Shown here: positions 60,318 to 64,000 of the stretch, in pieces
How positions within the stretch are numbered: the first letter of the stretch is position 1
Layout: the number at the start of each line of letters is the position of its first letter
Source: Sphingomonas natans
Lineage (GTDB): Bacteria; Pseudomonadota; Alphaproteobacteria; Sphingomonadales; Sphingomonadaceae
Direction of reading: 5' to 3'
DNA: 64,000 nucleotides
Assembly: GCF_030546695.1 (NCBI RefSeq)
Contig: NZ_JAUOTP010000002.1
Span: 62,001 to 126,000, forward strand
The notes under the pieces: generated by a model
Told to the model about the DNA's origin: nothing
Databases searched by the model: none
Seen by the model: only the letters and a program-made list of their open reading frames with translations
Position numbers and translations under genes: made by a program

Positions 60318-62128
60318 GACAGGCGGGTCATGGCCTCGGCGGCGATCATCCGCGCCTCGCCTTCCAGTCCCACCGCGCGCAGCGCGCCGATCATCCGGAA
60401 GAAATCGGCGGGCGCGACCCCACTCCACGTCGGCGTCTGCAGCCCGGTCGCGACGAGCATCGCGACCGTGCCCGGCTGGTTGGCGGTCACCGCCCGGTCC
60501 AGCGCGCGGCCATAGCCGCTCTGCCCGCCGAGCGGCGTCCCCAGATCTTGCGCGATCTTCGCGGCATCGGCCGACGGCAGCCGACCGAGCGCGGCCAGCG
60601 CCGCCACCAACATCGCCGCATGATGCCGGCCGTCGTCGCCGGCCGCCTTGGCGATCGCACGGACGCGCTTGGCATCGATCGTGAGGCCGGGGCGCGGTGC
60701 GCCGACCGCGATCATCGCCCAGCTGCGATCCGCCGCATCGCCGCTCGCGCCGCCGATCAGCTCCGCCCAGCGATTCGCCTGCAGATCGAGCCCGGCCGAG
60801 AACATCGATCCGAGCAATCGGACATAATCCTCCTCGCGATCGGCCGAGGGCGCGATCCCCGCCGCGGCGCGCGCCGTCACGAGCAACGAGGCGTAACGCT
60901 CGCGCTCGCTCGGCTCGGCATCGCCGACGCCCTTGTCCCACAAAGCATGCATCGCGCCGAGCCGCGCGGCATCGTCGTCGCCGCGATAGGCGGCGCGCAG
61001 CCGCCCGGCGGGGCTTTCGGTATCCACGTCGCCCGCCTCGTCCATGACCCGGCTGTAAAGATCGACAAGCTCGCTGCTCGAGACCGAGCCCAGCACCGCC
61101 GCCGCGCGCGCGGGCGCGATCCGGTCGGCCGCGGCCAGCATCGGCGCACGCGCCAGCCAGCCCTGGAACCAGGCGGGCGCCGCCTCCAGCAGGGCCTGGG
61201 GGATCACGACGTTCAGCGCCGTCGCCAGTCCGAAGCGCCAGTCGGTCAGCGCATCCACCGCGGTCCAGTCGACCGTCACCGAGCGCCGTCCGCCGCCGCC
61301 TGCGGTCACGATCCGCTCGGCCAGCGCATGATCGATCGGATCGCCAGGCGGCGCGCGTCCGATCGAGGCGTTGGCGGTCGCGATATCGCCCGAGAGCGAC
61401 GCGCACATCGCGCGCACCATCGGCCAGATCGGCTGGCCGCCGATCGTCTCCGCGCCGTCCGGCAGCGGGCACAGCCCGGCCGGATCGCTCGTCGCGAGCG
61501 CCGTCTGGACCGCGACGCGGCGCAGGCGCGGGCTGAAATTCTCGACGTCCACGCTCTGGACGAGGCTGCGCGCGGCATCCGCTTCGCCGAGGCGCAGCAG
61601 CAAGGCGGCGCGATCCGCGACCCAGTCGGCCTGGCCTTCGCCCGCGGGTGCCGGCGTCGGCGCGATCAGCATCCGGCGCAGCATGATCTCGGCCCAGCGC
61701 GAGGCGATCGGCGTCTGCACGAGCCGCATCAGCGTCGCAAGATAGCGCCCGTCGACCTCGCCGAAGGCTTGCGCGCCATAGCCCGAGTCGAGCCCGACCC
61801 GATCGAATGCGCGGCGCGCGGCCGGCGGCAGTTCCTCCGGCGGCGGCAACGGCTCCGCCTCGGTCACATTCTCCGGGCCATCGAGTGACAGTTCGAGCCC
61901 CGGAGCAGACGCGGCGTCGGGCAGGAGAGGCGTCGGCGTCGCTGTCGCCGGCGCGCCGGGCGCTGGCGCGGCCGCACCCGGTTGTGTGGCAGGCGCCGGC
62001 GGCGAGCTGTTGAAGCCGGGGGGCAGCAGCGATTCGGGCGATTGCTGCCCGATCGCGGGTGCGATCAGCGCGCCGCCCGCGAGAAGCGCGGCGACGAGCG
62101 TGAGGCCCGCCTTACTTGGCGGCTTCAT
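60314..62128 (-). CDS. Conserved hypothetical periplasmic protein (604 aa)
   Basis: The N-terminal signal peptide (LTLVAALLAGGALIAPAIG) is followed by a Pro/Ala linker and then about 480 residues of alanine-rich helices with a repeat-like pattern, resembling a TPR/alpha-solenoid. I do not recognise a named family. The gene is tightly coupled to xerD (ATGA) and overlaps a 44-codon gene upstream. Such a solenoid may scaffold envelope proteins, but this is only a guess. Confidence 0.75.
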   Translation of the reverse strand: MKPPSKAGLTLVAALLAGGALIAPAIGQQSPESLLPPGFNSSPPAPATQPGAAAPAPGAPATATPTPLLPDAASAPGLELSLDGPENVTEAEPLPPPEELPPAARRAFDRVGLDSGYGAQAFGEVDGRYLATLMRLVQTPIASRWAEIMLRRMLIAPTPAPAGEGQADWVADRAALLLRLGEADAARSLVQSVDVENFSPRLRRVAVQTALATSDPAGLCPLPDGAETIGGQPIWPMVRAMCASLSGDIATANASIGRAPPGDPIDHALAERIVTAGGGGRRSVTVDWTAVDALTDWRFGLATALNVVIPQALLEAAPAWFQGWLARAPMLAAADRIAPARAAAVLGSVSSSELVDLYSRVMDEAGDVDTESPAGRLRAAYRGDDDAARLGAMHALWDKGVGDAEPSERERYASLLVTARAAAGIAPSADREEDYVRLLGSMFSAGLDLQANRWAELIGGASGDAADRSWAMIAVGAPRPGLTIDAKRVRAIAKAAGDDGRHHAAMLVAALAALGRLPSADAAKIAQDLGTPLGGQSGYGRALDRAVTANQPGTVAMLVATGLQTPTWSGVAPADFFRMIGALRAVGLEGEARMIAAEAMTRLS

Positions 62129-62246
62129 TGCTGAGCGGCCGTTCCACGCGCACCTGCGGCACTTCGCGATCGAGCGAGGCAAGCGCGAACAGCGCCACCA
62201 CCAGGATGACGACCAGCACGATCAGGATCAACAGCGGACGCGGCAT
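62112..62246 (-). CDS. Single-helix membrane peptide (44 aa)
   Basis: This short gene encodes MPRPLLILIVLVVILVVALF followed by ALASLDREVPQVRVERPLSN and EAAK. It has one membrane helix and a short polar tail. GGGAGATGAG precedes the ATG. It overlaps the start of the 604-residue periplasmic protein gene by 17 bases, implying coupled synthesis. Confidence 0.7.
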   Translation of the reverse strand: MPRPLLILIVLVVILVVALFALASLDREVPQVRVERPLSNEAAK

Positions 62247-62365
62247 CTCATCTCCCATCCGCGGCGCATGAGGCGTCGCGGCAAACTTCGGATCGCCCGC
62301 GGCGCGAAGCCCCGTGGCGAGGGGCTTTTGCCCGACGCGGGGCGCCTGTGTATAGCCCCCGCGCC

Positions 62366-62908
62366 ATGTCCTCCGCCCCCGCAGCCCACCGCCATGCGGC
62401 AGACCGTTCGGTCGTGCTCGTCGGATTGATGGGGGTCGGCAAGTCGACGATCGGCAAGCGGCTCGGCGCGCGGCTCGGTTTGCCCTTCGCCGATTCCGAT
62501 CACGAGATTGAAAGCGCCGCGGGCCTCTCGATCGCGGAGATTTTCGAGCGCTATGGCGAGGCGCAGTTCCGTGACGGCGAGCGCCGCGTCATCGCGCGCC
62601 TGATCGAGGGGCGCCCGAAGGTGATCGCGACCGGCGGCGGCGCCTTCATGCACGAGGCGACGCGTGCGCTGATCCTCGAACGCGCGACCGCCGTGTGGCT
62701 TGATGCCGATCTCGATGTGCTCGCCGATCGCGTGCGCCGCCGTCCGGGCTCGCGCCCCTTGCTCAAGAATCGCGATCCGCGCGAGGCGCTCGCCGATCTC
62801 GCCGCGCTGCGCAATCCGTTCTACGCGCTCGCCCAAGTCCATATCAAAAGCGAACCGCTGCCCCATTCGGCGGCGGTCGAATCGATCGTAAGGGCATTGC
62901 ACGAATGA
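62366..62908 (+). CDS. aroK: Shikimate kinase
   Basis: This 180-residue P-loop kinase phosphorylates shikimate in aromatic amino acid synthesis. Walker A is GLMGVGKST, the shikimate-binding segments are DSDHEIE and FRDGERRVI, and GGGAFM is the conserved GG motif. RPLLKNRDP is the lid. The start at 62366 follows the pattern of the family, and a GTG 18 bases upstream is possible. It overlaps aroB by four bases. Confidence 0.95.
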   Translation: MSSAPAAHRHAADRSVVLVGLMGVGKSTIGKRLGARLGLPFADSDHEIESAAGLSIAEIFERYGEAQFRDGERRVIARLIEGRPKVIATGGGAFMHEATRALILERATAVWLDADLDVLADRVRRRPGSRPLLKNRDPREALADLAALRNPFYALAQVHIKSEPLPHSAAVESIVRALHE

Positions 62909-63999
62909 AGGACGTCATCGTCGGGCTCGGCGAGCGGAGCTACCCGATCCGCATCGAGGCCGGGCTCCTCGCGCAGGCGGGCGATCATCTCGGCCGTTTC
63001 GCGCGCGGCGGGCGGCTCGTCGTCGTCACCGACGAGAATGTCGCCGCCAGCCAGCTTCCCGCGCTCACCGCCGGCCTTCGCGGCATCGCGCTGGAGACGA
63101 TCGTCCTGCCCGCGGGTGAGAGTACCAAGAGCTGGGCGATGCTGGAGAGCCTCACCGATCGCCTGATCGATCTCGGCGTCGAGCGATCGGACCGGATCCT
63201 CGCGTTCGGCGGCGGCGTCATCGGCGATCTCGTCGGCTTCGCCGCGAGCATCCTCAAGCGCGGCTGCGGCTTCGTCCAGATCCCGACCACCCTGCTCGCG
63301 CAGGTCGACAGCTCGGTCGGCGGCAAGACTGCGATCAACAGCGCGGCGGGCAAGAATCTCGTCGGCTCGTTCCACCAGCCCGATCTCGTGCTGATCGATC
63401 CCGACGTGCTCGCGACGCTCCCGCCGCGCGAGTTGCGCGCCGGCTATGCCGAAGTCGTCAAATATGGCCTGATCGACGATCTCGCTTTCTTCGATTGGTG
63501 CGAGGCGCATGGCGACGACGTTCTGTCCGGCGACGCCGAGGCGACCGTCGAGGCGATCGCGCACAGCGTCTCGGCCAAGGCGCGCATCGTCGGCGAGGAC
63601 GAGCGCGAGACGAGCGGGCGCCGCGCGCTCCTCAATCTCGGCCACACGTTCGGCCACGCGTTGGAGGCCGAGACCGGCTTCTCGGACGTGCTGCTTCACG
63701 GCGAGGCGGTCGCCTGCGGCAGCGCGCTCGCCTTCCGCTTCTCTGCGGCGCAGGGCCTGTGCAGCCAGGAGGACGCCGCGCGCGTCGGCTTCCACCTCGC
63801 CCGCTCGGGCCTCCCCGCGACGCTGGCCGAGGCGCATGTCGATGCGAGCGGCGAGGCGCTCGTGGCGCACATGGCGCACGACAAGAAGATGGAAGGCGGC
63901 AAGCTCCCCTTCCTGCTCGCGCGCGGCATCGGCGAGACCTTCTTGGCGAAGGACGTGGATCTGGCCGAAGTGGCGCGCTTCCTCGACGGCGAGCGCTGA
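62905..63999 (+). CDS. aroB: 3-Dehydroquinate synthase
   Basis: This 364-residue NAD- and metal-dependent enzyme catalyses the second step of the shikimate pathway. NAD-binding GGGVIGDLVGFAAS and QIPTTLLAQVDSSVGGKTAIN lie mid-sequence, with metal ligands in GYAEVVKYGLI, LNLGHTFGHALE and LLHGEAVACG. The gene is complete, ending one base before the window edge. The aroK-aroB pair is the standard operon. Confidence 0.97.
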   Translation: MKDVIVGLGERSYPIRIEAGLLAQAGDHLGRFARGGRLVVVTDENVAASQLPALTAGLRGIALETIVLPAGESTKSWAMLESLTDRLIDLGVERSDRILAFGGGVIGDLVGFAASILKRGCGFVQIPTTLLAQVDSSVGGKTAINSAAGKNLVGSFHQPDLVLIDPDVLATLPPRELRAGYAEVVKYGLIDDLAFFDWCEAHGDDVLSGDAEATVEAIAHSVSAKARIVGEDERETSGRRALLNLGHTFGHALEAETGFSDVLLHGEAVACGSALAFRFSAAQGLCSQEDAARVGFHLARSGLPATLAEAHVDASGEALVAHMAHDKKMEGGKLPFLLARGIGETFLAKDVDLAEVARFLDGER

Positions 64000-64000
64000 G

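Overview
The window is one 64-kb stretch of a high-GC alphaproteobacterial chromosome, most likely from Sphingomonas or a close relative. Supporting signs are the MucR-type regulator, an UrcA-family protein, a very large TonB-dependent receptor for plant polysaccharide, PEP-CTERM proteins of the PEPATWAMFIGGFG type, tandem Flp pilins, and dense ATGA-overlapping operons. This taxonomic placement is inferred from family content, not from a search.

Layout. 1-15200: a YbbP/YbbA-type ABC exporter (permease cut by the window edge) divergent from a GDSL esterase lipoprotein; an Hsp70-like protein, an oxidoreductase and a glutaminase; an MFS pump divergent from a MarR-FUSC-DUF1656-adaptor-outer membrane lipoprotein efflux operon; TrhO and a glutathione S-transferase. 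15153-22337: a pectin-use locus with pectinesterase, GH28 polygalacturonase, GH105 unsaturated glycuronyl hydrolase and a TonB receptor. A similar TTGT-N3-ACAA operator lies in both of its promoter regions. 22928-25494: a small DUF1488-like protein, a MucR regulator and a secreted S1 protease. 25531-32058: a signalling block of a CHASE3 hybrid kinase with three receiver domains, a CheR, a CheB and a second hybrid kinase. 32130-41185: an NtrY/NtrC-like two-component pair divergent from UrcA and a four-gene MacB/TolC-type exporter. The promoter region has a good sigma-54 -24/-12 element and TGTCCGC-N2-GCGGACA palindromes.

41386-53942 is a 12.5-kb genomic island. It is inserted in the anticodon loop of a tRNA-Arg(CCT) gene, whose two halves now flank it. 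The halves join exactly into a 77-nt tRNA through an 8-bp core. A P4-type integrase sits at one end, paired arm-type repeats with identical 12-bp spacing sit at both ends, and an intact, different tRNA-Arg(CCT) lies just inside the other end. The cargo includes two XRE-type regulators, a NACHT/STAND NTPase (probable anti-phage protein), a DUF4236 membrane protein, a serine recombinase, two PEP-CTERM proteins with a duplicated leader, an AlpA excisionase next to an integrase remnant, and a 444-residue protein. That protein carries what look like motifs A, B and C of single-subunit (T7 RNAP / family A) polymerases.

53974-63999 returns to housekeeping genes: DUF1178, nitrilase-family hydrolase, glutaredoxin, ComF, a methyltransferase, a Nudix hydrolase, two Flp pilins, AccA, XerD, a repeat-rich periplasmic protein, a 44-residue membrane peptide, shikimate kinase and 3-dehydroquinate synthase.

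The most novel parts are the polymerase-like protein and the tRNA-splitting, tRNA-carrying island. The pectin operators and the sigma-54 exporter circuit are coherent regulatory predictions.
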